Both the position numbers and the translations under genes were made by a program. Below, piece by piece: positions 11,483 through 19,437 of a stretch of 64,000 nt of DNA. The stretch lies in contig JAILWO010000005.1 in assembly GCA_025698895.1 (NCBI GenBank), positions 143,281-207,280 of the forward strand. The letters run 5' to 3'. The DNA is from Rhizobiaceae bacterium (GTDB lineage Bacteria; Pseudomonadota; Alphaproteobacteria; Rhizobiales; Rhizobiaceae). A model generated the notes under the pieces. That model searched no databases. It was given only the letters and a program-made list of their open reading frames with translations, and was not told the origin of the DNA. Position 1 is the first letter of the stretch, and each line of letters starts with the position of its first letter.

Positions 11483-11535
11483 GTCTCTCTCCCGCTTCCA
11501 TCGGCCACGTTCCAACGCCGACGCCGGACCATTTT

Positions 11536-11549
11536 CTACCAGTTGTTAG
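11536..11549. promoter_or_regulatory. Operator-like inverted repeat (site C)
   Basis: CTACCAGTTGTTAG matches the CTAAC-N4-GTTAG core with one mismatch in the left arm. It lies in the promoter region of the thiolase-SDR operon. It is the most degenerate of the upstream sites together with D and E. Confidence 0.6.
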
Positions 11550-11683
11550 ATTTTAACACACTGGAACGCACGCCTGTCAACATCGCTGGTGAGGGAGACG
11601 TCCCCGGCACCCATCCGAGATCAATCGCGGCAAGCGAGCGGAGGTATTGCTAACTTACGAACGATCTCTTGCCCGGCTTCCCA

Positions 11684-12085
11684 TCACCCGTCGGGGCTTG
11701 CAGACAAGGCTCGCTTGCCGGATTTGTCCATTTTAAGCGGCATCCGGTCCATTGCCCCTTCAAAGACCCCTTCAGCCTTCCACCGATCCGCGATTTCTCC
11801 GAGCGAGTCCAGAACGCTTCGCAGGTCGTCACCACGCTGCGTCAAGCCATAGGTCACCGCAGGCGGGATCGTCTCCGCCTGTTCCCGCCATATGACCCCG
11901 GCGCCTTCGAGCATCCGCAGGCGTTCGGTCAGCATTCGCGTCGATATCCCCGGCACGGAGCGTCTCAGCGCTCCGAATCGTTGCGGCCCTTTGTCACTCA
12001 GAACCCAGATGATGTAGGTCGTCCACGGCCCCATGAGCAGACGCAGGATCGAGTCCATCGGGCACTGTGGCGGCGTCTTGGGCAT
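11684..12085 (-). CDS. HxlR-family transcriptional regulator
   Basis: A 133-residue winged-helix protein of the HxlR (MarR-like) family. The Cys-containing N-terminus CPMDSILRLLMGPWTTYII, the recognition segment GISTRMLTERLRMLEGAGVI and the wing TYGLTQRGDDL are all present. It is divergent from the DoxX/dioxygenase/NmrA cluster at 12201-14932 and probably controls it in response to an electrophile or redox signal, as HxlR proteins commonly do. No CTAAC-N4-GTTAG site is present here, so this cluster looks separate from the surrounding regulon. Confidence 0.9.
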   Translation of the reverse strand: MPKTPPQCPMDSILRLLMGPWTTYIIWVLSDKGPQRFGALRRSVPGISTRMLTERLRMLEGAGVIWREQAETIPPAVTYGLTQRGDDLRSVLDSLGEIADRWKAEGVFEGAMDRMPLKMDKSGKRALSASPDG

Positions 12086-12110
12086 CGGTGTCCACTCCCT
12101 GTTGCTGCAG

Positions 12111-12131
12111 TTACTTTTCCGTTCTTACTTT
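12111..12131. promoter_or_regulatory. Possible HxlR operator (direct repeat)
   Basis: TTACTTT occurs at 12111-12117 and 12125-12131, a 14-base period, in the divergent HxlR/DoxX promoter region. Direct repeats of this kind are plausible for an HxlR regulator, but the match is short and could be chance. Confidence 0.3.
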
Positions 12132-12200
12132 GATTTCCGCTGTAACTCAACTATTCTCGACCAAGCGGGCAACATTCAAAGCAGGCAACGGGAAGATGGC

Positions 12201-12615
12201 ATGAGCGACAGGACGGTGCGTATCACTTATTGGATTGCAACAGGGTTCGTCGCCCTGGTCTATCTGGGAGGGGCGATCTTCTACGTCACGGCCAACGACA
12301 TGGTGACGGGGATGTACGATGTACGAGAGCGTGCTTGGCTACCCGACCTACCTGATCTGGCCACTTGCCGCTGTGAAGATCGTGGCCGCGATCGTGATAC
12401 TCTGGCGTCCCTCGGCTTTTCTGACTGACTTCGCTTATGGCACGATGTTCTGGCACCTTCTTCTGGCGGTATCGGCGCATGTGAGCGCGGGCGATCCCGG
12501 CTGGCCCCCTGCTCTCTTGGCTCTGTTCGCGCTTGTGGTTTCCTTCCTGACACAAAACCGCGTCCGCGCGGTCAAATCGCCTCATGGCAAGGTGATGAGA
12601 GGACAACAGGCCTGA
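12201..12615 (+). pseudogene. DoxX-like membrane protein, frameshifted by a 7-bp duplication
   Basis: Two overlapping frames together encode one small DoxX-like membrane protein of about 135 residues. Frame 1 gives MSDRTVRITYWIATGFVALV and runs to GMYD. The second frame continues with SVLGYPTYLIWPLAAVKIVA and two more hydrophobic helices. At the junction the heptamer ATGTACG is present twice in tandem (12312-12318 and 12319-12325). Removing one copy restores a single frame reading VTGMYESVLGYPTYL. The second ATG at 12319 could allow reinitiation, so some product may still be made. It leads a likely four-gene operon under the HxlR regulator. Confidence 0.8.
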
Positions 12616-12687
12616 CAGGCGCTCCGGCTGCACAGTCTTGCGCCTCGAACTTCAGCATTTCCGTCAGGCCGGGAGGGACAATCAGAT

Positions 12688-13500
12688 ATGACTCGCATGC
12701 CAACGGTGTTCATCCCTCATGGAGGCGGTCCCTGCTTTTTCATGGATTGGAACCCGCCGGATGAATGGGACCGGCACCGCCAGTTCCTGCAGAGCCTGCC
12801 CGGCACGTTGCCCGATCGTCCGAAGGCGCTCTTGGTGATCTCGGGTCATTGGGAGCAGCGTGCGTTCACCGTTCAGACCAACCCCGCCCCGCCGCTTCTG
12901 TTCGACTATGGCGGTTTCCCGCCTCACACCTATGAACTGAGTTGGCCCGCCCCCAGTGATCCTGTGCTGGCCGACCGTGTTCATCATCTGATCCGTGCCG
13001 CCGGTCTACCGGCGGCGAAAGACGCCGCGCGCGGCTTTGACCACGGCGCGTTCGTGCCGCTCAAGGTCGCCTTTCCCGATGCCGATTTCCCCTGTGTTCA
13101 ACTGTCGCTTGCCAGCGATCTCGATCCCGGACGCCACATCGCGCTGGGTCAAGCCTTGGCGCCCCTGCGCGACGAGGGCGTGCTGATCATCGGCAGCGGC
13201 AACACCTATCACAACATGGGTGTGATGATGCGCAGCCTGCGCGGCGGACCACGGGGGGACACTGTCGGCGGCACGTTCGACGCCTGGCTGACCGAGGCGG
13301 TGACCTGCCCGGATGCCGGGGAACGAAACCGCAGGCTGACGTACTGGTCCAAAGCCCCGGGCGGCCGCGATGCACATCCCAGAGAAGAGCACCTAATCCC
13401 GCTGCATGTCATCGCCGGCGCGGCGGGCGCCGATATCGGCCGGAAAACCCTGGATGATCACGTTCTTGGTGCCGTCGAAAGCGCCTTTCGGTTCGGTTGA
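12688..13500 (+). CDS. LigB/DODA-family extradiol dioxygenase
   Basis: A 270-residue class III extradiol ring-cleavage dioxygenase homologue of the 4,5-DOPA dioxygenase (YgiD) type. The family metal-binding histidines are visible in FIPHGGGP near the N-terminus, VISGHWE, FDHGAFVPL and the C-terminal EEHLIPLHV. Length is normal. The real aromatic substrate is not evident; many bacterial members act poorly on DOPA. It lies between the DoxX-like and NmrA-like genes, a combination common in small HxlR-controlled stress clusters. Confidence 0.93.
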   Translation: MTRMPTVFIPHGGGPCFFMDWNPPDEWDRHRQFLQSLPGTLPDRPKALLVISGHWEQRAFTVQTNPAPPLLFDYGGFPPHTYELSWPAPSDPVLADRVHHLIRAAGLPAAKDAARGFDHGAFVPLKVAFPDADFPCVQLSLASDLDPGRHIALGQALAPLRDEGVLIIGSGNTYHNMGVMMRSLRGGPRGDTVGGTFDAWLTEAVTCPDAGERNRRLTYWSKAPGGRDAHPREEHLIPLHVIAGAAGADIGRKTLDDHVLGAVESAFRFG

Positions 13501-13526
13501 CAGGAAAAGGAAAGGAACACCACGAA

Positions 13527-14420
13527 ATGTCCAACACCATCAAGGGCCCCTTCATCGTGACCGGCGCATCCGGTCATCTCGGCAGCCAGGTCATCGAAGC
13601 CCTTCTTGAGGAAGGGGCCGAACCCCTTGTCGCGGTCACGCGCTCGCCGGAGAAGCTCGAGGCGCTTGGGGCGCGCGGCGTCGAGATCCGGGCGGGAGAC
13701 TTCAATGACCCGGCCACGCTTGGGCCGGCTTTCGCCGGCGGCGGACGGCTGCTGATCATTTCGACGGACGACCTTGCCCCGGGCAAACGCTTCGCCGCGC
13801 ACAGCAATGCCGTAGCCGCCGCCAAAGAGGCAGGTGTTTCGCACATCGTCTACACCTCGCTCACCAATCCGGACGAGGGCAACCCGATCGGATTTGCGAG
13901 GTACCACCGCGAGACCGAGGCGTCAATCAAGGATACCGGAATCTCCCATACGATCCTGCGGAACTGCCTTTACGCCGATCTCTTGCTGATGAACGGCCAA
14001 CAAGCTGTCGGCGCGGGCGCCCTTTATTCTGCGGCGGGTGACGGCAAGGCGGGTTATGTCACCCGTGCCGATTGCGCCCGCGCGGCTGCCGCGGCCCTAT
14101 TGACCGAGACCGGTTCCTCGGTCCGCGATATCACCGGGCCCGCGGCCGTCAGCCAGGCCGAAATTGCGGTGATCTTGTCCGAGGCCACCGGGAAAGAGAT
14201 CCCCTATGTCCCGATCACGCGGGACGCCTTGGTCGCCGCCATGACAGAGAAGGGCATGCCAGACTCCGTAGCGGATGTCTTCTCGTCCTTCGACGTCGCC
14301 ATCGCCGAAGGATACCTGGACGTCACCTCGAACGACGTGCAAGACCTGACCGGCCAAGGCGGGCAGTCGGTGCGGGATTTTCTGCTTGCCAAGAAGGCCG
14401 TTCTGATCGGTCAGGGATAA
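13527..14420 (+). CDS. NmrA-like NAD(P)-binding protein (QorB-type)
   Basis: A 297-residue atypical SDR with a clear N-terminal dinucleotide motif TGASGHLGSQV. It resembles NAD(P)H:quinone oxidoreductase 2 and NmrA-like sensors, which may lack the classical YxxxK site. The ATG at 13527 follows a purine-rich stretch (AAAGGAA) and starts 26 bases after the dioxygenase gene. Redox conversion of a quinone or electrophile would fit the HxlR context, but this is inferred. A second, unrelated NmrA-like gene lies at 30648. Confidence 0.9.
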   Translation: MSNTIKGPFIVTGASGHLGSQVIEALLEEGAEPLVAVTRSPEKLEALGARGVEIRAGDFNDPATLGPAFAGGGRLLIISTDDLAPGKRFAAHSNAVAAAKEAGVSHIVYTSLTNPDEGNPIGFARYHRETEASIKDTGISHTILRNCLYADLLLMNGQQAVGAGALYSAAGDGKAGYVTRADCARAAAAALLTETGSSVRDITGPAAVSQAEIAVILSEATGKEIPYVPITRDALVAAMTEKGMPDSVADVFSSFDVAIAEGYLDVTSNDVQDLTGQGGQSVRDFLLAKKAVLIGQG

Positions 14421-14443
14421 ACGACACTTACGGAGGCTCTGTC

Positions 14444-14932
14444 GTGCTGAAGATACCCCCACGCGAGGGGCCAAGGCCCAAGACCACGCCTTGCGCCCCG
14501 CATACGCAGATCAGCCAGAACCCGGATGCACGGTTCCATCGGGCGTTCAAGGACAGGGCTTTCGATTTTCCTTTTGTCACGCGCCAGCCTTCGATGATCT
14601 CTGTCCCGGGCGCCGAGGCGCTGTGCCTCAAACACGGGCACGGCCGCGGTTGCCGCAAGGCGTTCATGATCGGCAATGAGTTCGCCCATGTCCATCCGCC
14701 GGAGGACGGCAGCCTGCACATGATGCTGCCGGAGGAGGCCGTGCCGCAGATCGTCGATCTGGGCTGGGCGGAGCCGCATCCGATGGCGGCGGCCGGCATG
14801 ATCCCGTCAACCGCAGTTATGGTCTACGGCCCCCGAAACGAGGTGGAGATCGAAACGGTTCTCGAACTCCTGCGCCTGTCTTATGACTTTGCCTGTGGCA
14901 AGCTCGGGCGGGTCGACAGCGTCGTTCTTTGA
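14444..14932 (+). CDS. Luciferase-domain (DUF5519) protein
   Basis: A 162-residue protein starting at GTG 14444, with CGGAGG eight bases upstream. Recognisable family features are PHTQISQNP, NEFAHVHPPEDGSLHMMLP and the C-terminal MIPSTAVMVYGPRNEVE. These match the domain called luciferase or DUF5519 in bacterial genomes. No enzymatic role is established for the bacterial members. It is the last gene of the HxlR-linked cluster, 23 bases after the NmrA-like gene. The transposase remnants begin directly after its stop codon. Confidence 0.8.
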   Translation: MLKIPPREGPRPKTTPCAPHTQISQNPDARFHRAFKDRAFDFPFVTRQPSMISVPGAEALCLKHGHGRGCRKAFMIGNEFAHVHPPEDGSLHMMLPEEAVPQIVDLGWAEPHPMAAAGMIPSTAVMVYGPRNEVEIETVLELLRLSYDFACGKLGRVDSVVL

Positions 14933-14939
14933 CGGAAAG

Positions 14940-15125
14940 AACCGAGCGGCGCTTGCTAAGATAGATCGTCGATCCGCTTGCGCCGACGGTCCTTTCGATC
15001 TCCTTGTCGCCGGCGCCAGTGTTGGTAGCCAGTAGGATCTGCGCCGCTTGTGCGGACGGACCGAATGCTTGCCGCCGCTGAGGAAGGCTGTGTGTTCGCA
15101 CGCTGCGCTCGCCTTGGCTGAGTTC
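14940..15125 (-). pseudogene. IS630-like transposase N-terminal remnant
   Basis: The minus strand reads WVELSQGERS, then AQAAQILLATNTGAGDKEIE and RTVGASGSTIYLSKRR. This is the pattern of the helix-turn-helix N-terminus of IS630-family transposases (basic start, R/AxILLA, IARxxGVSxxTV). The frame is lost outside this stretch and no catalytic DDE region follows. The fragment abuts the stop codon of the DUF5519 gene. Confidence 0.6.
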
Positions 15126-15299
15126 GACCCACTAGCGCGATCCTCTCACTGCGTCGAGAGTTCAGGCACCTTATAGTTTTTATCAGGACGACGAGGGAGG
15201 GTTGGCCTCATTCGGGCACAAGCGCCATCGGCGCCGCGTTGAGCGGCGGTGTCTGTTCGGCGACGTCTCCTGTTCTGGTTACGGGAAAGGTTCAGGTCC

Positions 15300-15605
15300 G
15301 GAGTCCGGAGACGTCAGTGGGGGCGCGGTGCGTATTCGGGCATGCGCCAGGGCAAATACGTCGGCATAGGGGGCAAGCTGACGCCATCGCCACCTTGATG
15401 CGGGCTCCGAGACGCGAACCTGTGCGCCGGTCTTTAGGAGTTCCAGGAGGATGGTTCGGTGGCCCGGGCCAGCGGCGTCTGGGCAAGGCCGAGGCGGCGT
15501 AGGGCACAGATCAGGACATGGGTAAAGGAGGCAAGCGAGAGGCGCAGTTGGTTGGCCCCTAAGGGTCGAGCTGGCATCCTTTGATGCGGCTCATTCGGCG
15601 GACGC
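15300..15605 (-). pseudogene. IS1380-like transposase C-terminal remnant
   Basis: On the minus strand the pieces MSRIKGCQLD, then GANQLRLSLASFTHVLICAL with RRLGLAQTPLARAT, then GARIKVAMASAC appear in order, and ACPYADVFALAHARIRT is recovered by removing one C from a run of five. This order matches the end of IS1380-family transposases (NRIKE.QLDL, ANQLRLW, ALRR.ALA.T.LA.AT, LLK.GA). At least two frame breaks and missing blocks show that it is dead. No complete element or inverted repeats are visible. Confidence 0.65.
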
Positions 15606-15842
15606 CGGCGTCGCGCGCAGGATCGAGATGCTCGTCGAACCCGAGGATGTATCAATCTTACGCTGATGTTCCCAACCCGACACCAATCAATGTGCAGCGG
15701 TACTGGCAGATCCTGAAGCGGCGGAACAAACCAGCTGTCCGATCGGATTATTTTCGTGCGTGGCCGCTTATGAAGGTGGCTGTTCCATCCCACAGGCGTG
15801 CATATTTGAGCGAGATGGGTTTTCATCGCACCGGCTATCGTG
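15606..15842. other. No recognisable gene
   Basis: These 237 bases lie between the transposase remnant and the stop codon of the carboxyltransferase 2 gene. The plus-strand frame through 15889 has no family resemblance and runs into the reliable CT2 gene antisense. I see no RNA gene, and no terminator with a U tract. Confidence 0.5.
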
Positions 15843-17450
15843 TCACAGGCGGAATATCCCGTAGTGCGGATCGTCAATCGGAGCATTAAGTGCGGCAGAG
15901 ATCGACATCGCCAAAGCATTTCTGGTGTCGACGGGATCGAGGATGCCGTCATCCCAAATCTCGGAGGTCGAGGTATAGGCCTCCACGTCGCGCTTGTAGC
16001 GCTCCAGCACCGGTTCTCGGATCGCGGCGATCTCCTCGTCGGTCAGTTCTTTGCCTTCGCGTTGAAGCTGCCGGATCTTGACGTCGGCCATAGTGTTGGC
16101 GGCCTGGTCGGCACCCATCACGCCGATTTCGGCCTGCGGCCACATGAACAGCGTACGCGCATCCCAGGCCCGCCCGCACATGCCGTAATTACCCGCCCCG
16201 TACGAGGCATTGGCGATCACTGTGAATTTCGGCACGACCGAGCCGCCCTGCGCCATGAGCATCTTGGCGCCGTCCTTGGCGATACCGCGCTCTTCGTACT
16301 CGCGGCCCACCATGTAGCCGGTGATGTTCTGGAAGAAGACCAGCGGCGTGCGGTTCTGGTTGCAAAGTTGCATGAAATGCGCAGCCTTAAGCGAGCTGTC
16401 GTTGAACAACACCCCGTTGTTGGCCAGGATTCCCACCTTGTAGCCCCAGATATGGGCAAAGCCGCAGACAAGCGTGGTGCCGTAATCGGGCTGGTATTCG
16501 TGAAAGCGTGAGCCGTCCACGATCCGCGCCAGCACCTCGCGCATGTCGAACTGGGTTTTCCGATCCTTGGGGATGATCCCATAGAGCTCCTTCGGATCGT
16601 AGTACGGCTCTTCGCAAGGCGCGGTCTCGATGATCGTCTTGGGCATCCGCTTCCACTGGCTGACAATCTCGCGTGCCAGAGAAAAGGCGTGCTGTTCGGT
16701 TGCAGCGCGATAATCGCCCGTGCCCGAGACCGAGGTGTGCATGACTGCCCCGCCAAGTTCCTGAACGCCGACTACTTCGCCGGTGGCTGCCTTGACCAGC
16801 GGCGGACCGCCCAGAAAGATGGCGCCTGTGCCCTCGATGATGATGTTGTAATCGCTCAGCGTTGGCACATAGGCGCCGCCTGCGGTGCAATGCCCCCCGA
16901 CCACTGCGATCTGGGGGATGTTGGCCTGGCTCAGCTTGACCTGGTTGCGAAACACCCGACCGCCCAGATACCTGTCCGGGAACACGCCGTGTTGGAGCGG
17001 CAGGAAGCCGCCGGCGCTGTCGCAGATGTGGATGACCGGCAGGCGGTTCTCCAGCGCGACATCCAGAAGCCGCACGATCTTCTTCACGGTCAGCGGATAC
17101 CAGGCCCCGCCCTTGACGCTGGCATCGTTGGCATGAATGGCGACTTCGCGCCCTTGTACGATACCGATGCCCGTCACCACGGCGGCACCGGGCACCGCCC
17201 CGTCATATTCGCGACATGCGGCGAGGGTGGAAAACTCCAGGAACGGCGTGCCGGGGTCCAGCAGCAGCTTCAGCCGCTCACGCACGCCCAGTTTGTTCTG
17301 GCGTGCCAGGCGGTCGTTGTCCCGTTGGGGCCGCTCGAAACGCGCCGCGTGCTGGCGGGTGTGAAACTCCTTCAGCCGTGCGGACATGGCGGCGAAGTTT
17401 GCCTTGTAGTCGGGGGCGTTCGTGTCGATCTGGCTTTCGATCCGGCGCAT
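15843..17450 (-). CDS. Acyl-CoA carboxylase beta subunit 2 (geranyl-CoA-type carboxyltransferase)
   Basis: A 535-residue carboxyltransferase of the MCC/GCC lineage with ANDASVKGGAWY, CDSAGGFLPLQ, CTAGGAYVPTLSD and SYGAGNYGMCGR. Residue 163 is Gly (RYLGGRVF), where the other two beta subunits in this window have Phe. Work on the geranyl-CoA carboxylase structure showed that a Gly-for-Phe difference in the beta active site opens the pocket for geranyl-CoA. Together with the AtuA gene in the same operon this supports a long methyl-branched enoyl-CoA substrate. It starts two bases after the BCCP stop codon and is the last gene of the operon. An atuC label is tempting but not proven. Confidence 0.93.
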   Translation of the reverse strand: MRRIESQIDTNAPDYKANFAAMSARLKEFHTRQHAARFERPQRDNDRLARQNKLGVRERLKLLLDPGTPFLEFSTLAACREYDGAVPGAAVVTGIGIVQGREVAIHANDASVKGGAWYPLTVKKIVRLLDVALENRLPVIHICDSAGGFLPLQHGVFPDRYLGGRVFRNQVKLSQANIPQIAVVGGHCTAGGAYVPTLSDYNIIIEGTGAIFLGGPPLVKAATGEVVGVQELGGAVMHTSVSGTGDYRAATEQHAFSLAREIVSQWKRMPKTIIETAPCEEPYYDPKELYGIIPKDRKTQFDMREVLARIVDGSRFHEYQPDYGTTLVCGFAHIWGYKVGILANNGVLFNDSSLKAAHFMQLCNQNRTPLVFFQNITGYMVGREYEERGIAKDGAKMLMAQGGSVVPKFTVIANASYGAGNYGMCGRAWDARTLFMWPQAEIGVMGADQAANTMADVKIRQLQREGKELTDEEIAAIREPVLERYKRDVEAYTSTSEIWDDGILDPVDTRNALAMSISAALNAPIDDPHYGIFRL

Positions 17451-17452
17451 GG

Positions 17453-17956
17453 TCAGTCCTCCTCCGGAGCCAACTGGGCAAGGACGTCCTTCAGCCCGAA
17501 ACTGTCGCCCGCGGCAAACGGGATTTCGGCAACCACACCGTCGCGCGGGGCGGCAAGGGTGGTTTCAAGCTTCATGCTTTCGATGACCAGAAGCGGCTGG
17601 CCCGCGGCAACGATGTCTCCCGGTTTGACCGCCACCGAGACGACGACCCCCGGCATCGGCGCCACAATCCGATCGTCGCTCGCGCCGCCATCGCTTCCGG
17701 CAAGACGCTCGGCGGGATCGGCACGCCCGACTTCGTAGGTACGACCGTCCATGTGCACAAATGTCGACTCGGGGCCAGCGGCTAGACGGACGTCGCGGAC
17801 AAGGCCCCTCGCCCGCAAGACAAAACCGCCCGGCGAAGTCGTCGGGTCCAATCGGCAGGGCAGCACGCCCTCGGGGGTATTCAGTACAAACCGGCTGCCG
17901 TCATGGGCGAGCCAGCATTCGGTCTCTTCGCCGCCGATCTGAAATATCCTCCGCAT
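17453..17956 (-). CDS. Separate biotin carboxyl carrier subunit of carboxylase 2
   Basis: A 167-residue protein containing the region that normally joins BC to BCCP in MCC-type alpha subunits (about residues 1-85) and a C-terminal biotinyl domain with the acceptor lysine near residue 129 in IESMKLE. The upstream APMPGVVVSV is typical. The ATG at 17956 shares its A with the TGA of the biotin carboxylase gene (TGATG), with GGAG six bases upstream, so reinitiation coupling is expected. BC plus BCCP adds up to 656 residues, close to the 671 of the fused alpha subunits here. This is a split alpha subunit, with no sign of decay. Confidence 0.92.
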   Translation of the reverse strand: MRRIFQIGGEETECWLAHDGSRFVLNTPEGVLPCRLDPTTSPGGFVLRARGLVRDVRLAAGPESTFVHMDGRTYEVGRADPAERLAGSDGGASDDRIVAPMPGVVVSVAVKPGDIVAAGQPLLVIESMKLETTLAAPRDGVVAEIPFAAGDSFGLKDVLAQLAPEED

Positions 17957-19425
17957 CAGTTTCTCCAACCACCCATCTTGCGGTGCATATCTGATATCTG
18001 CATCACTTCGGCCACCAGCCTTTCGTCCGACAGGGCGGCAACCGCCATCAGCAGGTCGTCCACATTCTCGCCCGGCGCGGTCAATGCATCCGCCTGCTCG
18101 GCCAGGAAACCGGTCGAGACGTCGCCCGACGCGAAATCGGGATGGGCCAGGATCGCATCCAGATAGCCGGTGTTGGTCGTTACACCGAGGATCACGTAGT
18201 TTTGCACCGCGTGACGCGCACGGGCGATGGCCTGCGCACGATCCGATCCATGCACGATCAGCTTGGACAGCATCGGGTCGAAATCGGTCGTCACCTTACC
18301 GCCGTCCAGGATGCCGCTGTCCACACGAACCCCCTCGCCCCGTGGTTCGTCCAGCAGCAGGATATTCCCGATCGAGGGGCGGAAATCGGCCGTTGCATCC
18401 TCGGCGCAGATGCGCAGCTCGATCGAGTGGCCCGTCTGCGGAATGTCGGCTTGGGCGGCGCTCAGCCCCTCTCCCGTCGCAATGCGTAGCTGCTCGGCCA
18501 CCAGGTCGAAGCCCGTCACCATCTCGGTCACGGGATGTTCGACCTGAAGGCGGGTGTTCATTTCCAGGAAATAGAAGGTACCGTCCTGAGCGCAGATGAA
18601 CTCGACCGTCCCGGCACCGCGGTAGTTGACGGCGCGGGCAATCCCGGCGGCGGTTTCGCAGATGTCCAGGCGTTGTTCGGGCGAAAGCGCCGGAGACGGC
18701 GTTTCCTCTATGATCTTCTGGAATCGGCGCTGGATCGAGCATTCGCGCTCCCAGAAGTGGACCACATTGCCCTTCCCGTCCCCCATCACCTGAACCTCGA
18801 TATGGCGCGGGCGTTCGATATACCGTTCGACAAACAGCCGGCCATCTCCGAAATAGCGCTTGCCCTCGCGCCGTGCGGCCTCGATCTCCGCCTCCAGCGC
18901 GGCATCCGCGCGCACCACGCGCATTCCTTTTCCGCCGCCGCCTGCCGAAGGCTTGATCAGCAGTGGATAGCCCACGGCACGGGCGCGTTCGATAAAGGTC
19001 GCGGGGCCGTCATCCTCAATGGCCGACGGGGCGACGGGAAATCCGCGCTCTTCCACAAAGGCCCGTGCGCGTACCTTGTCGCCCATCAGGTCGATGACAT
19101 CGGAGGTCGGGCCGACGAAGGTCACTCCCGCTTTTTCCAGCGCGGCCACGAAGCCCGCGTTTTCCGACAGAAAACCGTAGCCGGGATGCACCGCGTCCGC
19201 GCCGATCCGTTTTGCAACCTCGACAATCTGCGGGATGTCGAGATAGGCGGCCACGGGCGTGGGCCCATCGATGGTCACAACCTCATCCGCGATGACATGG
19301 GCTGGCCCCTCCTGCTCGGATGCATGGCGCAGCACGGCGGTCTCGAGGCCGCGTGCCTTGGCGGTGCGCAGGACGCGCGCCGCGATCTCGCCGCGATTGG
19401 CGACCAGAAGTTTTGAAATGGTCAT
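17956..19425 (-). CDS. Separate biotin carboxylase subunit of carboxylase 2
   Basis: A 489-residue biotin carboxylase with N-terminal LLVANRGEIAARVLR, the ATP-grasp Gly-rich loop KPSAGGGGKGMRVV, and EMNTRLQVEHPVTEMVTG. It charges biotin with CO2 at the expense of ATP. It ends at RKMGGWRN, the point at which fused alpha subunits pass into the BT domain. The reading frame then stops and the BCCP gene takes over with a one-base overlap. It lies 12 bases after the AtuA gene and belongs to the same minus-strand operon, controlled from the region with site D. Confidence 0.94.
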   Translation of the reverse strand: MTISKLLVANRGEIAARVLRTAKARGLETAVLRHASEQEGPAHVIADEVVTIDGPTPVAAYLDIPQIVEVAKRIGADAVHPGYGFLSENAGFVAALEKAGVTFVGPTSDVIDLMGDKVRARAFVEERGFPVAPSAIEDDGPATFIERARAVGYPLLIKPSAGGGGKGMRVVRADAALEAEIEAARREGKRYFGDGRLFVERYIERPRHIEVQVMGDGKGNVVHFWERECSIQRRFQKIIEETPSPALSPEQRLDICETAAGIARAVNYRGAGTVEFICAQDGTFYFLEMNTRLQVEHPVTEMVTGFDLVAEQLRIATGEGLSAAQADIPQTGHSIELRICAEDATADFRPSIGNILLLDEPRGEGVRVDSGILDGGKVTTDFDPMLSKLIVHGSDRAQAIARARHAVQNYVILGVTTNTGYLDAILAHPDFASGDVSTGFLAEQADALTAPGENVDDLLMAVAALSDERLVAEVMQISDMHRKMGGWRN

Positions 19426-19437
19426 GGGCTTGTTATC

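Noticed and set aside
15434..15952. Minus-strand 172-residue frame ending near the IS remnant
   Set aside because: Only its last part resembles an IS1380 transposase; the rest is antisense or intergenic with no homology, so the stretch is treated as a pseudogene remnant rather than a gene.
17950..17970. Programmed frameshift joining BC2 and BCCP2
   Set aside because: No slippery heptamer at the TGATG junction; a good ribosome-binding site before the ATG makes reinitiation the simpler reading.
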